This document shows, piece by piece, positions 40,323 to 48,460 of a stretch of 64,000 nucleotides of DNA. Numbering within the stretch: the first letter of the stretch is position 1; each line of letters begins with the position of its first letter. Made by a program: the position numbers and the translations under genes. The DNA comes from Andeanibacterium sp036384795 (GTDB lineage Bacteria; Pseudomonadota; Alphaproteobacteria; Sphingomonadales; Sphingomonadaceae): contig DASVLP010000088.1 of assembly GCA_036384795.1 (NCBI GenBank), positions 1-64,000 on the forward strand, written 5' to 3'. The notes under the pieces are model-generated. The model was not told the origin of the DNA. It saw only the letters and a list, made by a program, of their open reading frames with translations, and made no database searches.

Positions 40323-41936
40323 TCAGCCGTTGCGCTCGATCTCCGAGGCGGTGACCGGCGTTGCACGGCGCTTGCCGGGGCGAAGCTGGGCGATCGCGTC
40401 CTTGTCGATCGCGCCGAGCAGCCACGCGGCGGCGAAGAACACCGCCAGGCCGACCGCGACCAACAGCACGATGCCGCCGCCCTTCTGCGCGACCGAGCCC
40501 GAATACCAGGGCATCGTCGCCTTCAGCAGGAACCACAGGACCGCCGCCATCACCGCCGAGGCGAGCGCCTGGCGCACGATGCGGCTCAGCAGCGCGAGCG
40601 AGAAACGGAAGTGCGCGCGCCGATGGAGGTTGCCGTAGAGCAGCACGCAGTTGAGGCTGGCCGAACAGGCGGTCGCGGCGGCCAGGCCGACGATCCCCCA
40701 GGGCCGCACCACCGCGAGATTGAGGAAGATGTTGAAGCACAGCGCGGTGCCGGCGGTGATCACCGGCGTACGTGTATCGCCGCGCGAGAAATATCCGGGC
40801 TCGAGCACTTTCACCAGGACGTACGACGGCAGGCCGCAGACCAGCGCGACGACGATCTGCATCATAATCGCGCCGTCCGCCGCGGTGAACTTGCCGCCGA
40901 CGAAGAACGCATGGACGAACGCCGGTGCGCAGACCGCGAGCGCGGCGGCGGCGGGCAGGGTGAGCAGGGTCGCAAGCTCGATCGCGCGGCCCTGGAGCTG
41001 CGCGGCGCCTTGCGGGTCGCCGCCCGCGATGTGACGCGACAGCGCCGGCAGGATCGCCGTGCCGAGCGCGATGCCGACGATGCCGAGCGGCATCTGGTTC
41101 AGCCGATCGGCCATCTTGAGCAGGGTCAGCGAGCCTTGGGGCAGGCTGGTGGCGAAGAACGTGTCGGCGAGCTGGCTGATCTGATAGATGCCCGCCCCGA
41201 ACGTCGCGGGAAAAATGCGCCACAGCAGCACTTTGGTGTCGGGCGTCATGCGCGGCAAGTGGAGTTTGAGGCCCACGCCGGCCCGGCGCAGCGAGATCAG
41301 CAGGTAGACGAGCTGGAGAATGCCCGCCACCGGCAGCGCCCAGCTCTGCGCGAATGCCTTCAGGCGGTCGGAATAGTCGAAGAACCAGCCCCACAGCAGC
41401 CCGCCGATCAGGGCGAAGTTGAACAATACCGGCGCCAGCGCTCCCGGCCCGAAGCGCGAGCGGGTGTTGAGCATGCCCGACAGCAGCGCGACCACGCTGA
41501 CCAGCCCGAGGTAGGGAAACGTGATCCGCGCCAGCGTGACCGACAGCTCGAACTTGCCCGGCACCGCCGCATAGTCACGCGCCAGCAGCCACACGATCCC
41601 GTGCATCGCGAGGATGCACAGCAGCGAGAAGGCGAGCAGCACCCAGACGAACACCGACAGCACGTCGTTCGCGAAAACGCCGGCCTCGCGCTCGCGCTGT
41701 TCCTCGCTGCCCGCGCCGTGCAGCTTGCCCCCGTACATCGGCACGAACGCGACCGAGAAGGCGCCTTCCGCGAACAGCCGGCGGAAGGTGTTGGGCAGGG
41801 TGAAGGCGAGCTGGAACGCATCGGCCGCGAGCCCGGCGCCGAACAGCCGCGCGAACAGCATGTCGCGGATGAAGCCGAACACCCGGCTGACCGCCGTCAG
41901 CCCGCCGATCGTGCCGACGTTCTTGACGAGGCTCAT
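40323..41936 (-). CDS. murJ: Lipid II flippase MurJ
   Basis: A 537-residue protein of the MVF/MurJ family with 14 predicted helices. It begins MSLVKNVGTIGGLTAVSRVFGFIRDML and contains FAEGAFSVAFVPMY, the invariant MurJ motif, and ARITFPYLGLVSVVALLSGMLN. It flips the peptidoglycan precursor lipid II across the inner membrane. ATG 41936 is the family start; an extended upstream frame is the antisense of secB. The order secB-murJ-trpS on one strand is conserved among Sphingomonadales and relatives. Confidence 0.96.
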   Translation of the reverse strand: MSLVKNVGTIGGLTAVSRVFGFIRDMLFARLFGAGLAADAFQLAFTLPNTFRRLFAEGAFSVAFVPMYGGKLHGAGSEEQREREAGVFANDVLSVFVWVLLAFSLLCILAMHGIVWLLARDYAAVPGKFELSVTLARITFPYLGLVSVVALLSGMLNTRSRFGPGALAPVLFNFALIGGLLWGWFFDYSDRLKAFAQSWALPVAGILQLVYLLISLRRAGVGLKLHLPRMTPDTKVLLWRIFPATFGAGIYQISQLADTFFATSLPQGSLTLLKMADRLNQMPLGIVGIALGTAILPALSRHIAGGDPQGAAQLQGRAIELATLLTLPAAAALAVCAPAFVHAFFVGGKFTAADGAIMMQIVVALVCGLPSYVLVKVLEPGYFSRGDTRTPVITAGTALCFNIFLNLAVVRPWGIVGLAAATACSASLNCVLLYGNLHRRAHFRFSLALLSRIVRQALASAVMAAVLWFLLKATMPWYSGSVAQKGGGIVLLVAVGLAVFFAAAWLLGAIDKDAIAQLRPGKRRATPVTASEIERNG

Positions 41937-41967
41937 GGGTTGCCGCCTCGCGCCTGCGGGGCGAAGC

Positions 41968-42492
41968 TTACGCGTTGCCGCCCGGAGCCGCCTCGCCGCC
42001 GGCGCCCTGCTCGGCCGCGCGCTGCTGCAGCTGCTGCTGGTAGAGCGTCTGGAAGTCGATCGGATCGAGCAGCAGCGGGGTGAAGCCCGCATCGCGCGTC
42101 GCGTCCGCGATCACCCGGCGGGCGAACGGGAACAGGATGCGCGGAGCTTCGGAATACATGAACATGTGCGCATGCTCGTCGGGCACGTTGCGCAAGCCGA
42201 GCAGCGCGCAATACGACAGCTCGACGATGTAGAGCGTGCCGCGCGCGGTCTTCGCGTTCACGCCGATCTTGAGCTCGACCTCGTGCAGCTCGTCGCTGAT
42301 CGGCCGCGCCCCGATGTTGAGCTGCACGTCGAGTTCGGGCTGCTCGGTCCACTGGAAGCTTTCCGGCGCCTTCGGGTTCTCGACCGACAGATCCTTCACG
42401 TATTGCGTCAGCAACCCCGCGGCCGGCTGATTGTCGGCGCCGTTGCCCGGATTCGATTCGAGGTTGGTCAGAACGTCGGCTTCATCGGCCAT
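41968..42492 (-). CDS. secB: Protein-export chaperone SecB
   Basis: A 174-residue tetrameric chaperone that keeps preproteins unfolded for SecA. Visible family elements are LLTQYVKDLSVENPKAPESF, QLNIGARPISDELHEVELKIGV, LYIVELSYCALLGL and APRILFPFARRVIADATRDAGFTPLLLDPIDFQTLY. The C-terminal tail is Gln/Ala-rich. ATG 42492 was chosen because homology starts there. It is divergent from the Tim44-like gene, with 231 bases between starts that probably hold both promoters. Confidence 0.97.
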   Translation of the reverse strand: MADEADVLTNLESNPGNGADNQPAAGLLTQYVKDLSVENPKAPESFQWTEQPELDVQLNIGARPISDELHEVELKIGVNAKTARGTLYIVELSYCALLGLRNVPDEHAHMFMYSEAPRILFPFARRVIADATRDAGFTPLLLDPIDFQTLYQQQLQQRAAEQGAGGEAAPGGNA

Positions 42493-42723
42493 TTGCGCAC
42501 GCTTTCTATAACGGACTTGCAAGATGTGGTGTCGGGCGGGGCGCGTAGCACTCATGCCGGGCCCCCGCAACGGTGCGGCGAATCGCGCCGCAAAACCGGC
42601 GACGCGGGCACCGAAGTGCGATCCACCTGTTGTTCATTTGTCATCGCTACCTATTTCGTGCAGCAAGGGGACAATTCGGGTGGTGCGCGCCGCGCCCGCT
42701 CGTGGTAAACAGGCTTTAGTCAC

Positions 42724-43383
42724 GTGATTGTCGAAATCGTCATCCTGGCCATGATCGCCGCCTTCCTCGGCCTGCGGCTCTATTCGGTTCTCGGCCGAAG
42801 GGCGGAGCATGAGGAAGAGCCTGTGCCAACGCGGTTCGAGCAGCCCGAAGGGCCTGCCGCGCGCCGCTCGCTCGCCCCTGCGCAGCCGGTCCAGGCGCCG
42901 TTTCGCCCGCGCGAGCTCACCGGCCTGTCCCTCGCGATCGAGCAGGGCCTGCACGCGATCTCGGCGGCCGACCGGCGATTCGACCTGTCCGGGTTCATCG
43001 ACGGCGCGAAATCGGCTTACGGGATGATCCTCGAAGCGTTCTGGCGCGGCGACCGCGAGCACTTGCGGCAACTGTGCGACCAGCACGTCTATGAAAGCTT
43101 CGCCGCCGCGATCGACGCGCGCGAGGCGGCGGGCGAAACGCTCGACAACCGCCTGGTGCGGATCGAGGAAGCGGTGGTTCATTCCGCGCGACTCGACGGG
43201 CGCACCGCGCGGATCGCGGTCGCGTTCTTGGCCGACATCGCCGCGGTCACCCGCGACAAGGCCGGCAACGTCGTCGCCGGCTCGCTCGACGATGCGGTAG
43301 AAAGCCGCGACATCTGGACGTTCTCGCGCAACGTCAATTCCGCCGGTCCCGACTGGCTGCTCGACGAAACCGACGAGGGTTAG
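42724..43383 (+). CDS. Tim44-like domain protein (TimA type)
   Basis: A 219-residue protein with an N-terminal membrane anchor (IVEIVILAMIAAFLGLRLYSVLG), a short charged linker, and a Tim44-like domain with FIDGAKSAYGMILEAFWRGDREHLRQLCDQHVYESFAAAI and SRDIWTFSRNVNSAGPDWLLDET. The mitochondrial relative tethers the import motor; in alphaproteobacteria the family (TimA) has been described as an inner-membrane protein of uncertain role. Linkage to secB and mltA is conserved. The start is GTG 42724. Confidence 0.9.
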   Translation: MIVEIVILAMIAAFLGLRLYSVLGRRAEHEEEPVPTRFEQPEGPAARRSLAPAQPVQAPFRPRELTGLSLAIEQGLHAISAADRRFDLSGFIDGAKSAYGMILEAFWRGDREHLRQLCDQHVYESFAAAIDAREAAGETLDNRLVRIEEAVVHSARLDGRTARIAVAFLADIAAVTRDKAGNVVAGSLDDAVESRDIWTFSRNVNSAGPDWLLDETDEG

Positions 43384-43390
43384 TCTCGCG

Positions 43391-44560
43391 GTGTGGGGGC
43401 GGGGGCTGGCAACGCTCGCCGTCGTGGTGCTGCTCGCCGGTTGCGCGCGCATCGTTCCTGAGGCGCAGCCGCCCGTACCTCCTGCGAACGCGGTCGTCGC
43501 CGGCGTCAGGCCAGGCCCCGACATCGCTTCGCTTCCCTTCGCGGCCGACGATGCGCGCGCCGCGCTCGCCGGATTTGCCGAGAGCTGCCCCAAGCTGCTC
43601 GCGCGGCAGGATCAGAGCTGGCTGACCTCGCCCGCCGATTGGCAGGGCGCCTGCGCCGCTGCCGCGACCTGGCCGGCAAGCAACGCTGCAGCCTTCTTCA
43701 CCAGCCATTTCGAGACCGCCGAAGTCGCCGGCGGCCAGACGTTCGCGACCGGCTATTACGAGCCGGAGATCGCCGGGGCGCGCACCCACCTGCCGGGCTA
43801 TGACGTGCCGGTCTACGGCTTGCCGCCGGACCTGGTGTGCGGCTGGCCGGCGAACACTCCGCCTGAACAGCGGACCGGCCGTGCGCCGCTCGGGCGTTAC
43901 GACGCGAGCGGGAACTTCGTGCCGTACTACACCCGCGCCGAGATCGAGGATGGCGCGCTCGCGGGCAAAGGCCTCGAGATCGCCTGGGCGAAGGACCCGG
44001 TCGAGTTCTTCTTCCTGCAGATCCAGGGCTCGGGCCGCCTGGTCGCGCCCGACGGCAGCGTGATGCGGATCGGCTATGCCGGGCAGAACGGGCGCGATTA
44101 CACCGCGATCGGCGCGACGATGCGCCAGCAAGGGCTGATCGGCGACGCGCCGGGGCAATATCCCGGCTCGATGCAGGGGATCATGCAATACCTGCGCGCG
44201 AATCCCGCAGCCGGGAACCAACTGATGCGGACGGACGACAGCTACGTGTTCTTCCGCGAGATTGTCGGGGATGGCCCGATCGGCGCGCTCGGCGTGCCGG
44301 TGCGGCGCGAGAGCTCGGTCGCGGCGGACCCGGCGTTCGTGCCGCTCGGCGCGCCGGTGTTCCTCCAGGTGGACCGCCCCGAGGCGAGCGGCCTGTGGAT
44401 CGCGCAGGATACCGGCGGCGCGATCAAGGGCGCCAACCGCTTCGACACGTTCTGGGGCGCCGGCGCCGACGCGCGCACGATCGCCGGCGGGATGAGCGCG
44501 CGGGGCACCGCGCTGGTGCTGCTGCCCAAGGGCACGCTCAAGCGCCTCGGCGCGCGATGA
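43391..44560 (+). CDS. mltA: Membrane-bound lytic murein transglycosylase A (lipoprotein)
   Basis: A 389-residue lipoprotein with a short signal ending at the lipobox LAGC (about 14-17). The MltA core has FFTSHFETAEVAGGQTFATGYYEPEI, the 3D region with a double-psi barrel, and YTRAEIEDG. Near the C-terminus are LFLQVDRPEASGLWIAQDTGGAIKGANRFDTFWGAG (which carries the catalytic Asp in D-x-G) and a terminal LVLLPKG. It cleaves peptidoglycan strands with formation of anhydromuropeptides. GTG 43391 is the start; the end overlaps smr by four bases (ATGA). Confidence 0.95.
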   Translation: MWGRGLATLAVVVLLAGCARIVPEAQPPVPPANAVVAGVRPGPDIASLPFAADDARAALAGFAESCPKLLARQDQSWLTSPADWQGACAAAATWPASNAAAFFTSHFETAEVAGGQTFATGYYEPEIAGARTHLPGYDVPVYGLPPDLVCGWPANTPPEQRTGRAPLGRYDASGNFVPYYTRAEIEDGALAGKGLEIAWAKDPVEFFFLQIQGSGRLVAPDGSVMRIGYAGQNGRDYTAIGATMRQQGLIGDAPGQYPGSMQGIMQYLRANPAAGNQLMRTDDSYVFFREIVGDGPIGALGVPVRRESSVAADPAFVPLGAPVFLQVDRPEASGLWIAQDTGGAIKGANRFDTFWGAGADARTIAGGMSARGTALVLLPKGTLKRLGAR

Positions 44561-45147
44561 AACCGCCGCGCGGGCTGAGCGCCGGCGAGGCCGCGCTGTG
44601 GCGCAGGCTGACCGCGACGGTGACGCCGTTGTGCGGCGGGGCTAAAGTCGATCCTCCCCCTCCGGGGGAAGTGGCAGCCCGAAGGGCTGACGGAGGGGGC
44701 GAGGCTCGCGCCGCCCAGGCCTCCTCCACCACTCGCTTCGCGAGCGGTCCTCCTCCCCCGAAGGGGGAGGAACGGGCACGATCCCGAGCGCTTTCGGCGG
44801 AACACGGCCTCGACGCCACCTGGGACCGCAAGCTGCGTACCGCGCGGATCGAGCCCGATTTCACCCTCGATCTCCACGGCCATTCGCTCGACGCCGCGCA
44901 TGCCCGGCTCGAAGGCGGTCTCGCGCAGGCCAAGGCGATGGGCGCGCGGCTGGTGCTGGTGGTGACCGGCAAGCCGCGCCACGCCGAAGCCGCCGATCGC
45001 GGCAGCACGCGCGGGGCGATCCGCGCGAAAGTCATCGACTGGCTCGCCGCCGGCCCGCATGCGGCGAGCATTGCCGCGATAAGAAAAGCGCACCGCAGTC
45101 ATGGGGGCGACGGTGCGCTCTATCTGGTTCTCAAAAGGACGCGTTAA
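44557..45147 (+). CDS. Smr-domain protein carrying an in-frame inserted repeat
   Basis: A 196-residue protein. Residues 1-31 and 73-100 flank the Smr domain (about 98-196), which has FTLDLHGHSLDAAHARL (the LDLHG motif, H107) and LVLVVTGKP, then GAIRAKVIDWLAAGPHA and GALYLVLKR. Smr domains occur alone in proteins near mltA and have nicking endonuclease activity in MutS2-type relatives. Residues about 32-72 are translated from a 121-base multi-hairpin repeat (44652-44771) and are low-complexity (DPPPPGEVAARRADGGG and similar). The frame stays open through it, so the protein has gained a disordered linker. It overlaps mltA by ATGA. Confidence 0.9.
   Translation: MKPPRGLSAGEAALWRRLTATVTPLCGGAKVDPPPPGEVAARRADGGGEARAAQASSTTRFASGPPPPKGEERARSRALSAEHGLDATWDRKLRTARIEPDFTLDLHGHSLDAAHARLEGGLAQAKAMGARLVLVVTGKPRHAEAADRGSTRGAIRAKVIDWLAAGPHAASIAAIRKAHRSHGGDGALYLVLKRTR
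44652..44771. repeat. Multi-hairpin palindromic repeat inserted in the smr coding sequence
   Basis: About 121 bases contain three perfect hairpins: CCCCC/GGGGG at 44656-44668, CAGCCC-GAA-GGGCTG at 44675-44689 and TCCTCCCCC/GGGGGAGGA at 44751-44771, plus CGCTTCGCG. The ends match each other as inverted copies of a CCTCCCC motif. Closely similar CCTCCCC...CAGCCCGAAGGGCTG elements are dispersed between genes in Caulobacter and Sphingomonas-type genomes (family knowledge, not searched here). Lying inside a reading frame, this copy is unusual. Confidence 0.85.
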
Positions 45148-45197
45148 GCTTGCCATCCCGCGCTCGAGGGAGCGGGTGGCGCACGCGGGGTCGACGA

Positions 45198-45971
45198 TCA
45201 GTTCTTCTGCATCGCGTCCCTTGCGCGCGCGGCTTCCTGATGGAAGCGGAAAACCTCCGCGTCGAACGGGTAGTCGACCTCGCCTTCCCAGTCCTTGATG
45301 TTCTCGTGCAGGTTTTTCACCCCGCGCAGCATTTCCGGCGAGGCGACGGCGAGGAACGGGGCGATCATCTCGCTCCACTCGTCGAGGAACGCCTGCGCCT
45401 GCGGGCTTGCCGGGTCGAGCGGCAGCGCCGCCTTGATGCGCGCCGCGAGGTCCTTCCATTTTCGATTGTGAGCATCGTTGTCGAAATCGCGCGGCAGCGC
45501 GGTGGCCGCCTGCTCTAAAGCCTGGCGTTCGCCCGCGGTCATGTAGCGGTCGGCCAGCTCGTTGAACTTTGCTTGCGACATTCCGGTTTCTCCTTGCCGG
45601 ATCAGCGAGCAAAAAGTCGCGACATCGATAGGCTCGCTGCGATCGATGCGGGACAGGATGGAGCCGAGCAGGGCATATGCCTCGTCGAGTTCGCGGCGCC
45701 GGTCCCTCAGCGCCTCCATCTGCGCAGAGATCAGGTGTCGCAGGTCGATCATGCGGCCGGCGCTCAATCTTTGAATCTGGGCGAGCGTGAGCCCGGCGCG
45801 CTTCATCGCGATGATCCGATGCAATTGCTCGAGCTGGGTGGGGCCGTAGTACCGTCGGCCCGAAGCGGTTCTCAGGGGTGCCACCAGGCCGCGCGTCTCG
45901 TAAAAGCGCAGCGCCCGCACGGTAAGTCCCGTCAGGCGGGCTACTTCGGAAATATCGAGCGAATCGGCCAT
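45198..45971 (-). CDS. MerR-family regulator with a TipAS-like effector domain
   Basis: A 257-residue regulator. The MerR winged helix is ISEVARLTGLTVRALRFYETRGLVAP...SGRRYYGPTQLEQLHRI, followed by the dimer helix (RHLISAQMEALRDRRRELDEAY). The C-terminal half (about 130-257) is a TipAS-like all-helical domain: MSQAKFNELADRYMTAGERQALEQAA, PQAQAFLDEWSEMIAPF. In TipA-type proteins that domain binds thiopeptide or other drug-like ligands. ATG 45971 was chosen; the gene is next to katG on the same strand but is separated by katG's terminator, so it has its own promoter. Confidence 0.9.
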   Translation of the reverse strand: MADSLDISEVARLTGLTVRALRFYETRGLVAPLRTASGRRYYGPTQLEQLHRIIAMKRAGLTLAQIQRLSAGRMIDLRHLISAQMEALRDRRRELDEAYALLGSILSRIDRSEPIDVATFCSLIRQGETGMSQAKFNELADRYMTAGERQALEQAATALPRDFDNDAHNRKWKDLAARIKAALPLDPASPQAQAFLDEWSEMIAPFLAVASPEMLRGVKNLHENIKDWEGEVDYPFDAEVFRFHQEAARARDAMQKN

Positions 45972-46031
45972 GGCAGCTCTTATGCGCGCTGACGCAGCGT
46001 CAGCTTCAAGCACTAAATCGGAGCGCCGACG

Positions 46032-46060
46032 AAAAAGGCCCCGGCATCGCTGCCGGGGCC
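46032..46060 (-). terminator. Intrinsic terminator of katG
   Basis: Reading the minus strand, GGCCCCGGCA (46060-46051) pairs with TGCCGGGGCC (46046-46037) around a 4-base loop, followed by five T residues (46036-46032). The stem is perfect over ten pairs. Confidence 0.93.
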
Positions 46061-46089
46061 GTTTCCCATTCGGTGCTCGACCGCGCCGA

Positions 46090-48282
46090 TCAGTGGTACT
46101 TCGCGTACTTGAGGTCGAAGCGGTCGGCGTCCATCACTTTGGTCCAGGCCTTGACGAAGTCCTTCACGAACTTTTCCTCGCCGCCCTTCTGCGCATAGAC
46201 TTCGCATACCGCGCGCAGCTCGGCGTTCGAGCCGAACACCAGGTCGGCGCGGCTCGCGCGCCAGGTTTCGTGGCCGCCGGCGCGGTCGGTCGCGACGTAT
46301 TCCTCGTCGTTCGAGCCTTCGACCGCCTTCCACACGTTGGTCATGTCGAGCAGGTTGACGAAGAAGTCGTTGGTGAGTTGGCCCGAGCGCTTGGTGAAGT
46401 GGCCGTGGCCGCGCTCGCCGTGGTTGGCGCCGAGCACCCTGAGCCCGCCGATCAGCACGGTCATCTCAGGCACCGAGAGGCCGAGCAGGCTGGCCTTGTC
46501 GAGCATCATCTCCTCGGTCTTCACCGCGAGCTTCTTCTTGCCGACGTAGTTGCGGAACGCATCGGCCTCGGGTTCGAGCGGGGCGAAGCTGTCGGCGTCG
46601 GTCTGCTCCTGGGTCGCGTCGCCGCGGCCGCCGGTGAACGGGACGTTGGCGGCGCCGGCCTTTTCGAGGCCGACCACCCCGCCGAGCACGATCGCATCGG
46701 CCAGGCTGAGGTTGCCGCGTAGCCCGTCGAGCGTGCCGAGCACCTTCGCGAGCATCTGAGGCTCGTTGACGTCCCAATCCTTCTGCGGCGCAAGGGCGAT
46801 GCGCGCGCCGTTGGCGCCGCCGCGATGGTCGGACTTGCGGTAGGTCGAGGCTGAGGCCCACGCGGTCTTGATCAGCTGGCTGACCGTAAGGCCGCTATCG
46901 GCGATCTTCGCCTTCACCGCCGAAACGTCGGCGTCCGAAGGTTTGGTGCCGGCCGGGATCGGGTCCTGCCAGATCAGGTCTTCGGCCGGAACCTCGGGGC
47001 CGAGGTAGCGGGCCTTGGGCCCCATGTCGCGGTGGGTGAGCTTGAACCACGCGCGCGCGAAGGCGTCCTTGAACGCTTCGTGGTCGTTCCGGAACTTCTC
47101 GCTGATCTTGGCGAGCTCGGGGTCCATCTTCAGCGCCATGTCGGCGGTGGTCATCATCGTCGGGACCTTCTTCGAAGCGTCCCACGCGGCCGGGGCCATG
47201 TCTTCCGGCTTCTGGTTCACCGGCTGCCACTGTTGCGCGCCCGCCGGGCTCTTCACCAGCTCGTAGTCGTAGTCGAGCAGCAGGCGGAAGTAGTTCTGGC
47301 TCCATTCGGTGGGCGTGTTGACCCACGATCCTTCGATCCCGCTGGTGATCGCGTGCTCGCCGGTGCCGCCGTGCTCTTCGCCGCTGACCCAGCCGAAGCC
47401 CTGCGCGGCAAGGTCGGCGCCCGACGGGGCAAATCCCAGCGTCGAGGGATCGCCGTTGCCATGCGCCTTGCCGAAAGTGTGGCCGCCCGCGGTGAGCGCG
47501 ACGGTTTCCTCGTGGTCCATCGCCATGCGGGCGAAGGTTTCCTTGATGTCGCGCGCCGATTGCAACGGATCGGGGTTGCCGCCGGGTCCCTCCGGGTTGA
47601 CGTAGATCAGGCCCATCTGGATCGCGGCGAGCGGGCCTTCCAGCTCGTGCATGCCGTGCTCGGGGGAGATGCGGGTCTGGACGCCTTCGTTGACCCACTT
47701 GTCTTCCGAGCCCCAGTAGATGTCCCGCTCGGGCTCGAACACGTCGGCGCGGCCGCCGCCGAAGCCGAAGATCGGCCCGCCCATGCTCTCGATCGCGACG
47801 TTGCCGGCAAGGATGAACAAGTCGGCCCAGCTGATGTTCTGGCCGTACTTCTGCTTGATCGGCCACAGCAGGCGCCGGGCCTTGTCGAGATTGCCGTTGT
47901 CGGGCCACGAATCGAGCGGGGCGAAGCGCTGCTGGCCCGAGTTGGCGCCACCGCGGCCGTCGGCCGTGCGGTAGGTGCCGGCGGCGTGCCAGGCCATGCG
48001 GATGAAGAACGGGCCGTAGTTGCCGTAATCGGCTGGCCACCACGGCTGGCTGTCGGTCATCAGCGCGGTCAGGTCGGCCTTGAGCGCGTTGTAATCGAGC
48101 GCGTTGAACGCCTGCGCATAGTCGAAGTCCTCGCCCAGCGGATTGGTCGCTCCGTTCGGGTTGAGGATCTCGGTGGCCAGCATCTCGGGCCACCAGTCCT
48201 TGTTGGTGCGGCCGAGCAACGCACGCACGCCGCCGCCGTGGGGAACGGGGCAGCCTTCGATCGAACCGGTTTTTGCGTCCAT
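46090..48282 (-). CDS. katG: Catalase-peroxidase KatG
   Basis: A 730-residue bifunctional heme enzyme that removes hydrogen peroxide. The distal site has R95, W98 and H99 in PFFIRMAWHAAGTYR. The Met-Tyr-Trp adduct residues can be traced: W98, the Tyr in GLIYVNPEGP (about 225) and the Met in FARMAMDHEETVALTAGGHTFGKAHG (about 251). The proximal His is in the same segment. The second, heme-free half repeats the fold (ADSGLTVSQLIKTAWASASTYRKSD). ATG 48282 has CAGGAGAG upstream. It is in a peroxide-defence block with ahpF and ahpC and has its own terminator. Confidence 0.97.
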   Translation of the reverse strand: MDAKTGSIEGCPVPHGGGVRALLGRTNKDWWPEMLATEILNPNGATNPLGEDFDYAQAFNALDYNALKADLTALMTDSQPWWPADYGNYGPFFIRMAWHAAGTYRTADGRGGANSGQQRFAPLDSWPDNGNLDKARRLLWPIKQKYGQNISWADLFILAGNVAIESMGGPIFGFGGGRADVFEPERDIYWGSEDKWVNEGVQTRISPEHGMHELEGPLAAIQMGLIYVNPEGPGGNPDPLQSARDIKETFARMAMDHEETVALTAGGHTFGKAHGNGDPSTLGFAPSGADLAAQGFGWVSGEEHGGTGEHAITSGIEGSWVNTPTEWSQNYFRLLLDYDYELVKSPAGAQQWQPVNQKPEDMAPAAWDASKKVPTMMTTADMALKMDPELAKISEKFRNDHEAFKDAFARAWFKLTHRDMGPKARYLGPEVPAEDLIWQDPIPAGTKPSDADVSAVKAKIADSGLTVSQLIKTAWASASTYRKSDHRGGANGARIALAPQKDWDVNEPQMLAKVLGTLDGLRGNLSLADAIVLGGVVGLEKAGAANVPFTGGRGDATQEQTDADSFAPLEPEADAFRNYVGKKKLAVKTEEMMLDKASLLGLSVPEMTVLIGGLRVLGANHGERGHGHFTKRSGQLTNDFFVNLLDMTNVWKAVEGSNDEEYVATDRAGGHETWRASRADLVFGSNAELRAVCEVYAQKGGEEKFVKDFVKAWTKVMDADRFDLKYAKYH

Positions 48283-48400
48283 GATCTCTCTCCTGATTGG
48301 GCGGTCAGTGAAGTCGCGCCGCGACTCCAATGCCACTCATTTGTGACGGCGCAGCCTATCAAAGGCCGGAGAGAGCTAGAAACGAGATCATCCGATAAGT

Positions 48401-48421
48401 TTGAGTGAATAAATCACTCAA
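48401..48421. promoter_or_regulatory. Perfect palindrome between ahpF and katG (candidate operator)
   Basis: TTGAGTGA (48401-48408) and TCACTCAA (48414-48421) are perfect inverted arms around ATAAA. It is strikingly AT-rich here and lies about 120 bases upstream of katG and 40 bases past the ahpF stop. The half-site ends (TTGA...TCAA) resemble CRP/FNR-type or other dimeric-regulator sites, not the usual OxyR ATAG-N7-CTAT layout. A weak hairpin role in ahpF 3' end formation is also possible. Confidence 0.5.
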
Positions 48422-48460
48422 GCGGGATCGAACGATTCAATCGATCAATCGGGAAGGCGA

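Noticed and set aside
47032..48408. A 458-residue plus-strand frame opposite katG
   Set aside because: It is antisense to highly conserved katG codons and has the Arg/Val/His-rich look of a shadow frame.
48283..48460. OxyR binding site upstream of katG
   Set aside because: A single GATAG-like half occurs but no ATAG-N7-CTAT repeat series was found. Only the unrelated palindrome is reported.
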